This document shows positions 49,662 to 58,770 of a DNA stretch of 64,000 nucleotides, one piece after another. Position numbers and translations under genes: made by a program. Position 1 is the stretch's first letter, and every line of letters starts with the position of its first letter. Source of the DNA: Actinomycetes bacterium (lineage in GTDB: Bacteria; Actinomycetota; Thermoleophilia; Solirubrobacterales; JACPNS01); NCBI GenBank assembly GCA_023404495.1, contig JAEYBE010000048.1, forward strand, positions 124,001-188,000. Direction: 5' to 3'. The notes below the pieces were generated by a model. That model saw only the letters and a program-made list of their open reading frames with translations, was not told where the DNA came from and did no database searches.

Positions 49662-50554
49662 ACTTCCGTTTCTTCACCAACGAGGCACTGCGCACGCTGA
49701 GGCGCAACTCCGCGCCGAGCATCGCCGCGTTCCTGACCGTGATGGTCACGACCCTCGTGCTCGGTGTCTTCATTCCGATCACGAACATCGCCACCGGCGC
49801 GGCCAACGACGTACGCAGCCGCCTGATGGTCGAAATTTTCCTCAAGGACGCCGCAACGCAGGCTCAGGTTGCCGAGCTGAAGACCAAGCTCCAGGACCTC
49901 TCTTACGTCAAGTCCGTGGAGTACGTCTCCAAGGCAGAAGCAAAGGAAAGCCTGACCGGCACGCTCAAGAACGCCAGCGAGCTGCTTGGCAAGAACCCGC
50001 TCCCGGCCTCCTACCGCGTAACTCCGACCGACCCCGACGACGTCGACAAGATCGTCGCCGCCGTGCAGTCGGGCACCGCCTCTTCGGGCAAAGTCACCTA
50101 CATCAGCCCGGCGATCGACGACGTGCAGAACCGTGAAGATCAGACCGACAAGATCCTCACGATCACCGGCGGCGTGAAGTTTGCGATGTGGGGTCTTGCG
50201 ATCCTGCTCGTGCTCACAACCGCGCTGCTCGTGGGCAACACGATCCGGCTTTCGATCTACGCGCGCCGACGCGAGGTCGAGGTGATGCGCATGGTCGGTG
50301 CAACGAGTTGGTTCATCCGCTGGCCATTCGTGATCGAGGGGGTGTTCGTCGGCGCGGCCGGAGGACTCACTGCGATCTTGCTGCTGCTCCTGTTCAAAGA
50401 GACGATCATCGATCCGGTGTCCGACAAGTTTGCGCTCTTCGCCGCGCCCGACACAATCAACTTCTGGGCGCTGACTCTCGTTTTGATGCTCTCCGCCGTC
50501 GCGATTTCGGCTGCGGGCTCGGGCCTGACACTGCGGCGCTTCCTGCGCGTTTGA
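49658..50554 (+). CDS. ftsX: Cell-division protein FtsX
   Basis: 298 residues. N-terminal cytoplasmic FFTNEALRTLRRNSAPSIAA, TM1 (about 22-44), a periplasmic domain with VEIFLKDAATQAQVAEL and VEYVSKAEAKESL (about 55-165), then three TM helices (about 170-195, 225-250 and 265-290). The RREVEVMRMVGATSWFIRWP loop, typical of FtsX, couples to FtsE. The peptidase gene that follows is a candidate partner, as is the wall enzyme at 40783. Confidence 0.92.
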   Translation: MNFRFFTNEALRTLRRNSAPSIAAFLTVMVTTLVLGVFIPITNIATGAANDVRSRLMVEIFLKDAATQAQVAELKTKLQDLSYVKSVEYVSKAEAKESLTGTLKNASELLGKNPLPASYRVTPTDPDDVDKIVAAVQSGTASSGKVTYISPAIDDVQNREDQTDKILTITGGVKFAMWGLAILLVLTTALLVGNTIRLSIYARRREVEVMRMVGATSWFIRWPFVIEGVFVGAAGGLTAILLLLLFKETIIDPVSDKFALFAAPDTINFWALTLVLMLSAVAISAAGSGLTLRRFLRV

Positions 50555-50586
50555 GCCGCCGAGCCATCTAGGGTGCGCGCTTCAAG

Positions 50587-51786
50587 ATGCGTTCCCTGAC
50601 AGTGATACTCGCGCTGGTTCTTGCCCTCTTCGCGGGCGTCTGGATCGGCGCCAACCCGAACACACCGGTCCTCGGCGTACTCAAGGACGTCGTCGCGCCC
50701 GACAGCGCGACGATCCCGTCTGATCAGGTCCAGAACCTGATCGAGAACGACTACTACCGCAAGGTCCCGGATTCAACCCTGACCAACGGCTCGATCTCCG
50801 GCATGGTCAAAAGCCTCAATGACCCGTTCTCGCACTACTTCAACCCGGAGCAGAACAAAGACTTCGAACAGGCGATCAGCGGCAGCTACACCGGCGTCGG
50901 CATGGCGGTGAATCAGGACAAGCGCGGCCTGCTCGTCACCGTCACCTACCCGGGGTCTCCGGCGCGCGAGGCTGGGATCAAGCACGGCGACGTGATCACC
51001 AAGGTCAACGGCAAGTCGATCGCCGGGCAGTCCTCGGACGTCGCGGTTGCGAAGATCAAAGGTCCGGAGGGCACCAAGGTCACGCTCACCTACGCGACGC
51101 CCAATCCCAAGAACCGCCGCAAGCTCGGCGCTGAGAAGACGGTGACGCTGACGCGCAAGGCGATCGACATTCCAGTCGCCAGCGGCAAGCTCTACAACGA
51201 AAACGGCCGCAAGGTCGGCTACGTCAAGCTCCTTAGCTTCACTGAGACGGCCGGCCGTCTGGTCGCCGCCCAGGTCGAGAAGCTCAAGAAGCGCGGCGCG
51301 ACCCAGTGGGTGCTCGATCTGCGCGGAAACGGCGGCGGCAGGCTTGACCAGGCCGTCGCTGTCTCGAGCATTTTCATCCCCGACGGCATGATCGTCGCGA
51401 CCGACGGCCGCTCCGTCGCGCGCAAGGTTTACGACGCAGACAAGGACGACTTCCGTACCGCCGCGCCGCTGGTCGTGCTGGTCGACAAGGGATCGGCGAG
51501 CGCTTCGGAGATCACCGCTGGCGCCGTCAAGTACCGCGATCGCGGGCTGATCGTCGGCACACGCACCTACGGCAAGGGTGTTTTCCAGGAAGTGACCGAG
51601 CTTGAGAACGGCGGGGCGGTGTCGCTGACGATCGGTCGCTACGAGCTGCCTGGCAAACACTTCATCACCAAAGCGGGTCTCAAGCCGGATCTGGTCGTCC
51701 GCGAGAACAACAAGACCTCGGGCGACGAGCAGCTCGACGCGGCCTTCGCGGTGCTCGCGAGGTTCAAGAGCAGCGCAGGCAAGTGA
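50587..51786 (+). CDS. S41 carboxy-terminal processing protease (CtpA/Prc-like)
   Basis: 399 residues. An N-terminal signal or anchor (about 2-20) precedes a helical linker with SHYFNPEQNKDF, a PDZ domain (about 105-175; GSPAREAGIKHGDVITKVNGK) and the protease core with LDLRGNGGGRLDQAVAVSSIF, the nucleophile Ser in KGSASASEI and the Lys in TRTYGKGVFQEV. S41 proteases trim or degrade extracytoplasmic proteins. In many Gram-positive bacteria such genes lie next to ftsEX, as here, possibly controlling wall hydrolases. The stop overlaps the RNase R start by 4 bp. Confidence 0.9.
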   Translation: MRSLTVILALVLALFAGVWIGANPNTPVLGVLKDVVAPDSATIPSDQVQNLIENDYYRKVPDSTLTNGSISGMVKSLNDPFSHYFNPEQNKDFEQAISGSYTGVGMAVNQDKRGLLVTVTYPGSPAREAGIKHGDVITKVNGKSIAGQSSDVAVAKIKGPEGTKVTLTYATPNPKNRRKLGAEKTVTLTRKAIDIPVASGKLYNENGRKVGYVKLLSFTETAGRLVAAQVEKLKKRGATQWVLDLRGNGGGRLDQAVAVSSIFIPDGMIVATDGRSVARKVYDADKDDFRTAAPLVVLVDKGSASASEITAGAVKYRDRGLIVGTRTYGKGVFQEVTELENGGAVSLTIGRYELPGKHFITKAGLKPDLVVRENNKTSGDEQLDAAFAVLARFKSSAGK

Positions 51787-53681
51787 ACGCAGCGCTCGGC
51801 AGCATCCACGCGCCGACTGCGGCCGTGCTGGTGCCAAAGGGACGCGCTCTGGCGGCCGCGCCGCTGTTTGAACGCGGACCGAAACTTCAGCTCAAGTCTG
51901 AGGGCAAGCGCGGCCGGCCGCTGGCGGCGGGTGAGCTGGTGATCGTCGAACCGGCGGGAATCGCGCGCGGCAAGGAGCGCGGGCGCCAGGTGACTGCACC
52001 CGTGGTGCGAATCGTCCGCAGGATCGGCAGCGCCGACAATCCGCGCGACGTCACCGAAGCGCTGATGATCGAGCACGGTCTCGAGCGCAGGTTCCCCGGC
52101 AAGGTCGAAAACCACGCGCGCGAGGCCGCCCAATCGGCGGATGAGTTTGCGCGTCGCGACCTGACCGGGTTGGCGACTTTCACGATGGATCCGCATGGCG
52201 CCAAGGACTTCGACGACGCCGTTTCTGCCCAACGCGACGGGGACCGTGTGCGCGTGTGGGTGCACATCGCCGATGTCTCGGCTTTTGTGCGCCCCGGCGA
52301 CCCGGTCGATCGCGAAGCCCGTCGTCGCGCCACCAGCGTCTACGTGCCGAACATGGTCGAGCCGATGCTGCCCGAGGCGCTCTCAAACGACGCCTGTTCG
52401 CTCGTGCCCGGCCAAGTCCGCCGGGCGGTCACTGCCGAGATGCTCTTCGACGGTCCCGCTTGCGCCCACGCATCGTTCTATCGCTCGCTGATCCGCTCAG
52501 ACGCCCGCCTGACCTACGGAGAGGTCGATGAGGTCTTCGCGGGCCGCGTGCAGGCGCAGGCACCTTGGGACGCGCCACTGGCGCTTGCCCGAGAGGTCAG
52601 CGCCGCGCTCCAGGCGGATCGCGAAACCAAGAAGGCCCTTGAGGTCGAGTCCAGTGAGCCCGCCTTCGAGTTCGACAAGGTCGGCGCGCCCACCGAGATC
52701 CACGCAGAGCAACAGACCGAATCGCACCGCGTGATCGAGCACCTGATGATCGCCGCCAACGAGGCGGTCGCCCGGCATCTGCAGAAGAACCATGTGCCCG
52801 CGCTCTACCGCGTGCACGAGAAACCCGAGGTATCAGCCGTCGAACGTGTTGCCGGGCAGCTTGAGTCGCTTGGCGTGGCGCTGCCGCCGATCCCCGAGCA
52901 GTTCACGCCGCAGGAGGCCGAAGGAATCGTGGGGGAGATCAGCGCCGCGGTCGCGCGGCACGTGCGCAACAGTGGCAAGGGTTCGGCAGCGCTCACGTCG
53001 CTGGTTCTGCGCTCGCTGAAGCAGGCGCACTACTCGCCGAAGAATCTCGGACACTCGGGCTTGAGATCGGCCAACTACTGCCACTTCACTTCTCCGATCC
53101 GTCGCTATCCGGACCTGGTCGTCCATCGTGCCCTGCTCTCGGATCTTGGTCTTGACCAGACTTCGCCCGACCCCGACGAGCTGGCAGACGAAGCAGAGTG
53201 GACAAGTGCGCGTGAGCGCGAAGCGATGAAAATAGAGCGCAGGGCCGACGACATCATGCGCGCATTCTTGCTCGAGCGCGTGCTCAAAGATCTTGGCTGG
53301 AGCCAGCCCGGTGGCACTTCCGCCTTCAATCCCAGCAGCAAGCGCCCGTCGGCCAACCGCAATCGCGCGCCGAAGTTCGCGCGCCGCGAGCAGCTCCGCG
53401 AGAGTGCGGAGCAGGGTCCCACCTTCGATGGCGAGATCATCGGCTTGATCGGCGGCGGTCTGTTCGTACGGTTCGGCGCCGGGCTGGAGTTTGAGGGATT
53501 CATCCCGCTGCGGGAACTAAAGGCCGAGCGGGGCGGCTACTGGAATCTCAACGAGTTCGAGACGGCGTTGGTGGACGAGAACAGCGGCCAAGCGCTGGCG
53601 CTCGGTGACCCGATTGAAGTGGCGGTGCTCGACCTACAGCCCGCGCGCGGCCGCGTCGACCTGCTACCTGTGAGCGCCTGA
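51783..53681 (+). CDS. rnr: Ribonuclease R (RNB/S1 exoribonuclease)
   Basis: 632 residues, GTG start (GTGA overlap). The N-terminal cold-shock-like region is shortened compared with E. coli RNase R. The RNB core begins near residue 130; the metal-binding motif DPHGAKDFDDAVSA matches family Asp residues, and YCHFTSPIRRYPDLVVHRAL is its C-terminal signature. An S1 domain follows (about 545-625: FDGEIIGLIGGGLFVRFGAGLEFEGFIPL). It degrades structured RNA and, in trans-translation, the defective mRNA. Its location just upstream of smpB fits that job. Confidence 0.92.
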   Translation: MNAALGSIHAPTAAVLVPKGRALAAAPLFERGPKLQLKSEGKRGRPLAAGELVIVEPAGIARGKERGRQVTAPVVRIVRRIGSADNPRDVTEALMIEHGLERRFPGKVENHAREAAQSADEFARRDLTGLATFTMDPHGAKDFDDAVSAQRDGDRVRVWVHIADVSAFVRPGDPVDREARRRATSVYVPNMVEPMLPEALSNDACSLVPGQVRRAVTAEMLFDGPACAHASFYRSLIRSDARLTYGEVDEVFAGRVQAQAPWDAPLALAREVSAALQADRETKKALEVESSEPAFEFDKVGAPTEIHAEQQTESHRVIEHLMIAANEAVARHLQKNHVPALYRVHEKPEVSAVERVAGQLESLGVALPPIPEQFTPQEAEGIVGEISAAVARHVRNSGKGSAALTSLVLRSLKQAHYSPKNLGHSGLRSANYCHFTSPIRRYPDLVVHRALLSDLGLDQTSPDPDELADEAEWTSAREREAMKIERRADDIMRAFLLERVLKDLGWSQPGGTSAFNPSSKRPSANRNRAPKFARREQLRESAEQGPTFDGEIIGLIGGGLFVRFGAGLEFEGFIPLRELKAERGGYWNLNEFETALVDENSGQALALGDPIEVAVLDLQPARGRVDLLPVSA

Positions 53682-54163
53682 TGGCCAAGTCCAAGAAGAA
53701 AGTCGACGCGGGCGACATCGCCACCAATCGGGAGGCGCGATTCCGCTTTGAGCTGACCGACCCGGTCGAAGCGGGCATCGTCCTGACCGGCAGCGAGGTG
53801 AAATCGGCCCGCGGCGGCGGCATCCAGATGAAGGACGCCTACGCGCAGATCGAAAACGGCGAGATCTGGCTGAGAAACATGCACATCGCGCCCTACAAAT
53901 TCGCGGGCAACGAGAACCACGAGCCCGAGCGGCCGCGCAAGCTACTGCTGCACCGGCAGCAGATCGACAAGATCGTCGGCAAGCTCGGCGAGAAGGGCTA
54001 CTCGCTGGTCCCGACCCGTGTGTATCTTGCGGGCGGCCGCGTGAAGGTCGAACTAGCGCTCGGTCGCGGAAAGGACGTCGGCGACAAGCGTCAGGCGATC
54101 AAGGAACGCGAGATGAAGCGCGAGATGGACCGCGCCGGAGCGGATTTCCGGCGCGGCCGCTGA
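53681..54163 (+). CDS. smpB: SsrA-binding protein SmpB
   Basis: 160 residues. The family core is clear: NREARFRFELTDPVEAGIVL, TGSEVKSARGG, WLRNMHIAPY, ARPRKLLLH-like ERPRKLLLH, the GYSLVPTRVYLAGGRVKVELALGRGK strand pair, and a basic C-terminal tail (IKEREMKREMDRAG...) that enters the mRNA channel. It binds the tRNA-like part of tmRNA, encoded 4.1 kb downstream at 58250. The ATG shares one base with the rnr stop. Confidence 0.95.
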   Translation: MAKSKKKVDAGDIATNREARFRFELTDPVEAGIVLTGSEVKSARGGGIQMKDAYAQIENGEIWLRNMHIAPYKFAGNENHEPERPRKLLLHRQQIDKIVGKLGEKGYSLVPTRVYLAGGRVKVELALGRGKDVGDKRQAIKEREMKREMDRAGADFRRGR

Positions 54164-54166
54164 GTT

Positions 54167-55897
54167 TCACTTGCAGATCTTGAACTTGGCCGACTTGGTG
54201 ACCACGCGACCCTTGGGCTGCGCGGTGCTGGGCTTGTAGTAGGCCTTGACCTTGTAGCGGTAGGTCTTGCCGGCCTTCAGCTTCTTCGAGAGCTTCAGGG
54301 TGGTGCCGAACGGCGACTTGGAGACTTTCTTCGCGTACTTGCCGTTGACGTAGTACTTGACGTAACGAACCTGGCTGCGCGACTTGAAGGACGGCTTCAC
54401 CTTGAGCGAGCGCTTCTTCAGGCACTTGCTCACGTTCTTCACTGAGAGTGAGTAGCTGATGCAGCTCGGTGGGGTGTAGGCGGTGGCAGAGTTCACGCCG
54501 ATCGACTGGCCCTGGTAGCTGGTCATGTCGAATCGTGTCGAGCCTCCGTCGGATGGGTCGCTGCCGTCGGTCGGGCACTTGTCGACCAACAGCAGTCCGT
54601 TGGTGCCGCCGGCGATGTTGAGCTTGAAGCTCGAGAATCCGACCTGCGGGATGTTGTCGAACGTCGTCTGGATCTGGTTGATGTTGACGAAGCGGTTGGT
54701 GCCGCGAATGTTAAACTCGATTGCACCGTGCACGTGGACTCCGAGGTCAGGCAGATTGCGACCCGGCGACGCCTTTACAAGGTACGCCTCGCCTTGCAGG
54801 CCCGCCTTGATCATCGGTGTCGTCACCTGCGCGGTTCCGACCTGAGTCGAGGCCGGGCACTTGTGTGCCGCAAAGTCCTCGTTGGAGCAGATGCGACCAA
54901 GCTGCGCGACGTCGATCGTCAACGCGTTTGGGAGCGTCGCCACGACGGTCTTGGGCACGGCTGCACCCAGCGGCTCGCCGCCCAGGCCGTCGATCTTCAG
55001 CTCCGTACTGAAGGCAGCGTGGCCGCCGCGCTCGCCGCCAGTCACGACCGAGTCGGCGCCGACGTTGAACGGCGCGAGGGTGTCGCAGTCGGGCGTAGTC
55101 GGCACAGCGTCAGTCTTGAAGAAGCCGTTCGTGCCGGTCTGGAACGGATCGGAGTTTGCGCCGGCGTTCGAGTTGTAGAACTCGGCGTAGCCCCAGGAGT
55201 CCCAGGTGTCGCAGCGCGTCGGGTTGGTGATGAAGACGTTGCCGTTGGCGAGCTTGCCGAAGAGTTTCTGTTCGTACTTGGTGATCTGGATCGGTAGCTC
55301 CGCGATCGGGAAGCCGAGGATCGCCACCTTTGAAGTGGTGGGGAAGGGATCGGTCTCGGAACGAATGCGGAAGTCACCCTCCGGCCCGGACGTGACCGGG
55401 TAGAAGCGCGCGTACGCGCGGATCGGCGGTCCGACGTCGAGTCCCAAGAGCTTCGGTTGGATGAATGCGCCAACGAGTGTCGGAACCTCAGGGTCGGTTT
55501 GGATCTCGGAGATCGTGCCGGTCATGTCGTTGAGGTCGGTGCCGAGCAGCCCTGGGATCACCCAGGCCTTGGCGCTGATCGTCACGATGCCGATCTGGCT
55601 CTTCTTGTCGCAGGTGCTGGTCTCGAACTGCTGCTTTGTGCAGCGGTCGGCGTATGGCACCGCGTTCGGGTTGCCGACGCCGCCGGCGGGCGTGTCGATC
55701 AGGATGCGCCTAACCGTTTCCGATGCGTCGCTGTACTTGAACGTGACGCCGGTGGTCAGGTCCCCGTGTCCGCCTGTGCGCGCGTCGGTCGTGCCGCCGT
55801 ACGGACTCGCCGTCACGGACGCCGAGGCCGCGGGGACGAACGCCATGCAGATTGCGAGTGCCGCGAGCACGGCAAGCCGAGTACTGAGTGAAATCAC
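54167..55897 (-). CDS. Large secreted protein of unknown function, paralogue A
   Basis: 576 residues, GTG start with GGAGG ten bases upstream. Signal peptide (about 1-27, ending PAASASVT). The mature protein is beta-rich, threonine- and asparagine-rich, with paired cysteines: CTKQQFETSTC, RCDTWDSWGYAEFYN, CSNEDFAAHKCPASTQVGTAQV and KCPTDGSDPSDGGSTRF. The last 100 residues form a basic Ig-like module (SVKNVSKCLKKRSLKVKP ... RYKVKAYYK) ending KFKICK. The gene at 56081 encodes a homologue with the same cysteine blocks in the same order. No known family is recognised; surface or envelope location is inferred. Confidence 0.75.
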   Translation of the reverse strand: MISLSTRLAVLAALAICMAFVPAASASVTASPYGGTTDARTGGHGDLTTGVTFKYSDASETVRRILIDTPAGGVGNPNAVPYADRCTKQQFETSTCDKKSQIGIVTISAKAWVIPGLLGTDLNDMTGTISEIQTDPEVPTLVGAFIQPKLLGLDVGPPIRAYARFYPVTSGPEGDFRIRSETDPFPTTSKVAILGFPIAELPIQITKYEQKLFGKLANGNVFITNPTRCDTWDSWGYAEFYNSNAGANSDPFQTGTNGFFKTDAVPTTPDCDTLAPFNVGADSVVTGGERGGHAAFSTELKIDGLGGEPLGAAVPKTVVATLPNALTIDVAQLGRICSNEDFAAHKCPASTQVGTAQVTTPMIKAGLQGEAYLVKASPGRNLPDLGVHVHGAIEFNIRGTNRFVNINQIQTTFDNIPQVGFSSFKLNIAGGTNGLLLVDKCPTDGSDPSDGGSTRFDMTSYQGQSIGVNSATAYTPPSCISYSLSVKNVSKCLKKRSLKVKPSFKSRSQVRYVKYYVNGKYAKKVSKSPFGTTLKLSKKLKAGKTYRYKVKAYYKPSTAQPKGRVVTKSAKFKICK

Positions 55898-56025
55898 TTT
55901 TTTGTTTCCTCCGAGAGAATTCCTTGTTGTCGGCGAACACCCCGAACGCCAACTACAAAGTCTTATGCCCCAGCGGGGCTTCTGTCAACCCTCAAAAATG
56001 GGTTGTTCTTGAATCCTTAAACAGC

Positions 56026-56054
56026 GACGGGGCCCGATTGATGCGGGCCCCGTC
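56026..56054 (-). terminator. Hairpin after paralogue B
   Basis: A perfect 11-bp stem (GACGGGGCCCG / CGGGCCCCGTC) with a 7-nt loop begins 27 bp past the stop of the gene at 56081. A GCTGTTT stretch follows on the minus strand. Likely terminator. Confidence 0.8.
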
Positions 56055-56080
56055 GGTTCAGCTGAGATTGTCCTCTGCGA

Positions 56081-57934
56081 CTACTTGCAGGTCTTGAACT
56101 TGCCCGTCTGAGTCTTGAGGATCTTGCCGTCCTTGTACTCCACCTTGTAGAGGTAGTAGTAGGTCTTGCCCTTCTTGTAGGTGTCCTTCTTGAGCGTGAC
56201 CTCGAACTTGTGCGGGGACTTCGAGTCCGTCGCGCGCTTGTTCATGCTCGTCGTCTTGGCACCGGTGAAGAGCTTGACGTTCGCGATGTTGTTGACCGCG
56301 ACGAGGCCCTTCGGGCTGACCTTCAGCTTCTTGGTGACCGTCTGGCAGTACTGGAGGTTCGAAGGCTTGCTCACTCCGTAGCACGGTTCGAACCCGACGC
56401 CTGAGCTCGAAGAGCTCGCCGCACCGGTGTATCCGTTGATCGCAAACGAGATCGGTCCGTCGTCCGGAGCCGAGCCGTCAGTCGGGCAGGTGCGGTTGAG
56501 CAGCAGCGAGTCAGACGCGCCGCCGTCGATGTTCACCTCGAACGACGTGAACGGGCTCTGTGGCAGATTGTCGAACGTCGACTTGATCTGGTTGAAGCTC
56601 GCTCCGGTGAACTCGTTCGTAGCGTCCAGCCGGAACTTGATCGCACCGTCGACAAAGATCGACAGGTTCGGCAGGTTGCCGTTCGTTCCGGTCGTCTTGT
56701 AGACAGTTCCAGTCAGTCCCGCGCTGATCAACGGCGTCTGCACCGTTGCCGTACCGACCTTGGTGTTGGCGGGGCAGTTCTCGGCGTCACGCTCAGCGAT
56801 CGAGCAGACGTTCACCAGCGAGTCGGTGTCGTTCGTAATCGTCGACGGCAGCGTGACCGAAACCTTCTTCGGCTGGTCGTCGTCGGCCGCAGTCGGGTCG
56901 GCAATCGTGACCTTCAGGCCGGGGTTGGCTCCGCGTGCACCGGTGGTGACGGTGGCCGTTCCAGTTGCATTGAGCGCGGGGAGCGCGCCGCTGCAGTCCG
57001 GGGTGACGTCGTCGCCCGCCGACTTGCGGAAGACCGTGCCCTCGCCGTCTACAGGTGCGTCCGTACCGCCGGTGTTTCCGCCGACCTTGTCGGCGTACGA
57101 GTAGGTCGTCCAGTCGTCGCAGCGCAGCGGATTGGTCAGGAAGGGCTCGCTTGCCTGAGTCAAGCCGTTGAGGTGCTGCAGGATGCCGTTGATGTGAACG
57201 CCCCCGGTCGGCGTGATGTCGTCCTGCGGGACGGTGCGGATCCGGAAGTCGGAGTCGCCGTTGTTGCCCGCGCTGAGGTTGGTGACCGGTGCCAGAACGC
57301 TCTGCGTGCGGTTGCCCGTCAGGTAGAAGAACGTTGCGAGGGTGGTCGGGACCTCAGGATCAGTCTGAAGGATGAAGATCGTTCCCGGTGTGGCGTCGTT
57401 GTAGGTCGACGGCAAGTTGGCGAATTCAACGCCGTTGTTGAACGTCGACGCGAGGTAGATGTTGCCGAAGTCCTGGATGTTGCCGGTCAGCCGGCCGCCA
57501 GGAATGTTCTGGGCGCCGTTCGCGTCATATGACGAGTCGTTGGCGTCAAGGGCCAGATTGACGGCGGCGATTCCAACCTTGCTCGATTGCGGGCAGGCGT
57601 TGAAGAACGGCGGCGTGCTGTCGTTGCCGGGGTCGATCGTCGTGTTGAACTCGGCGAGGGTGCAGCGGTCTTCATACGGAATCGAGTTTGGATTACCGAT
57701 CAGACCTGCCGGACCGTCGATCACCCACTTGCGCAGGTCTTCAGTGCCGTACGTGTCGTAGGTGAAGGTCTGCGTGTTGGTGTAGTCGCCGTGCCCGCCT
57801 GGCACGGTGTTGCTGAACTCACCGGTGACGCTCGAGCTGACGTCGGCGCCCGCAGCGGGTGCAAACGCCGCAAATGCCGCAAACGCAGCGACCACGACAG
57901 CCAGCTTCAGGCGACTTGCCTTTGGACGGTTCAT
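56081..57934 (-). CDS. Large secreted protein of unknown function, paralogue B
   Basis: 617 residues from ATG 57934, chosen because GGAGG stands 8 nt upstream; the frame is open further upstream but lacks support. Signal peptide about 8-33 (AVVVAAFAAFAAFAPAAGA). It shares with paralogue A the order of features: GGHGDYTNTQTFTYD near the start, an IPYEDRCTLAEF block, ILQTDPEVPTTLATFF, RCDDWTTYSYAD, CSIAERDAENCPANTKVGTATVQTP, RTCPTDGSAPDDGPISF and a basic C-terminal module ending KFKTCK. The duplication is old, as sequence between blocks is diverged. No function is assigned. Confidence 0.75.
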   Translation of the reverse strand: MNRPKASRLKLAVVVAAFAAFAAFAPAAGADVSSSVTGEFSNTVPGGHGDYTNTQTFTYDTYGTEDLRKWVIDGPAGLIGNPNSIPYEDRCTLAEFNTTIDPGNDSTPPFFNACPQSSKVGIAAVNLALDANDSSYDANGAQNIPGGRLTGNIQDFGNIYLASTFNNGVEFANLPSTYNDATPGTIFILQTDPEVPTTLATFFYLTGNRTQSVLAPVTNLSAGNNGDSDFRIRTVPQDDITPTGGVHINGILQHLNGLTQASEPFLTNPLRCDDWTTYSYADKVGGNTGGTDAPVDGEGTVFRKSAGDDVTPDCSGALPALNATGTATVTTGARGANPGLKVTIADPTAADDDQPKKVSVTLPSTITNDTDSLVNVCSIAERDAENCPANTKVGTATVQTPLISAGLTGTVYKTTGTNGNLPNLSIFVDGAIKFRLDATNEFTGASFNQIKSTFDNLPQSPFTSFEVNIDGGASDSLLLNRTCPTDGSAPDDGPISFAINGYTGAASSSSSGVGFEPCYGVSKPSNLQYCQTVTKKLKVSPKGLVAVNNIANVKLFTGAKTTSMNKRATDSKSPHKFEVTLKKDTYKKGKTYYYLYKVEYKDGKILKTQTGKFKTCK

Positions 57935-58249
57935 ATTGGGTTTCCTCCGTTGTCGCCCGAGTTCGCTCCCCAGCGGTTCGTCGAGCGGGTGATCTGTCAT
58001 CTGTCCTGGTCCGTGTCGTTCCAGGAACTTCCCTTGTCACTGCAACTTACAGAAACTGACCGACGCGTTGCAATAAAACTCACAAGTGTCCGGAGAGTTA
58101 CTAAGTAACAGTGGTGTTACTAACTCGAACCATAGAACACGAGGCCCCCGGAAAGGTTTCGCCAGACTCGCCCATTTGTGTTAATTGCTGGTTGGGCGAG
58201 GGCACGTTTGCGCTGCAACGGCCTAGAATCCTGAGGGCAAATCACACAC
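57935..58249. other. Region between paralogue B and the tmRNA gene
   Basis: About 315 bp holding the promoters of both. GAGTTACTAAGTAAC and GTGTTACTAACTC at 58095-58126 repeat GTTACTAA and form partial inverted repeats, a possible operator. TAGAAT at 58224-58229 is a candidate -10 box for tmRNA, without a good -35. Confidence 0.45.
58095..58126. repeat. GTTACTAA repeats with dyad symmetry
   Basis: Two GTTACTAA copies 19 bp apart, the first inside GTTAC-TAA-GTAAC, with outer arms GAGTTA / TAACTC. Possible regulator binding site. Confidence 0.4.
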
Positions 58250-58603
58250 GGGGACGCCAGGTTTCGACGTGGCTGATTTCGTGGGTGAAGTTGCGAGCCG
58301 AGGTTGCCTGGAGGCCTCGTAAAACACCGGGCAAAACCATAACTGCGGACTCTCACGAGTACGCCCTCGTCTAAATAGACTGAGGCATCCGTCCAGCCTG
58401 GGCCCGTGGGCTGGGTAGCGGGTGTCAGCCAACGGGCTTGACCAGAACGCGCGTCTCGGGCGCCTGGTGACATCTAACTGAGACTGGCTCTCCCGGACCC
58501 TGCCGGCCTGGCTAACGGAGAGTGAGATTCAGAAAGCCGGACACGCTCGTAGACGCTTTACTTCACGCGGTCGCGGACGCGGGTTCAATTCCCGCCGTCT
58601 CCA
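58250..58603 (+). ncRNA. ssrA: tmRNA
   Basis: The 5' end GGGGACG pairs with CGTCTCC at 58596-58602 to form the acceptor stem (one G-U pair), with A58603 as discriminator; CCA is not encoded. CCAGGTTTCGACGTGG after the 5' strand is the conserved tmRNA start, and GGTTCAATTCC at 58582-58592 is the T-loop. The tag frame runs 58330-58374 and reads GKTITADSHEYALV then TAA, with ADSHEYAL resembling actinobacterial tags such as ADSHQRDYALAA. The expected final Ala-Ala is absent. The RNA rescues stalled ribosomes together with SmpB (53681). Confidence 0.95.
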
Positions 58604-58757
58604 TCGGGTCGCTGACCGGCACGATCTCGCCGATGCTCGGGCTCGGGGTGCTCGGTCACGACCCAAAGGTCGCGCCCTCGCACCCGTCGCCCTGCGAGTC
58701 GACGATCTCGCACCGTTCAGCGCCCCGATCTGCATTGGGCCGACGTCGAATTGCAGA

Positions 58758-58763
58758 TAGGCT
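58758..58763 (+). promoter_or_regulatory. Candidate -10 box of the alpha/beta hydrolase gene
   Basis: TAGGCT lies 7 nt before ATG 58771, without a Shine-Dalgarno. Same arrangement as other leaderless candidates in the window. Confidence 0.4.
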
Positions 58764-58770
58764 CCAGCCC

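Noticed and set aside
58111..58374. An 87-residue protein ending at 58374
   Set aside because: Only its end is translated, as the tmRNA tag; the rest is the tRNA-like 5' part and promoter.
58522..58770. N-terminal extension of the alpha/beta hydrolase
   Set aside because: These codons lie in the 3' part of the tmRNA gene; homology begins after ATG 58771.
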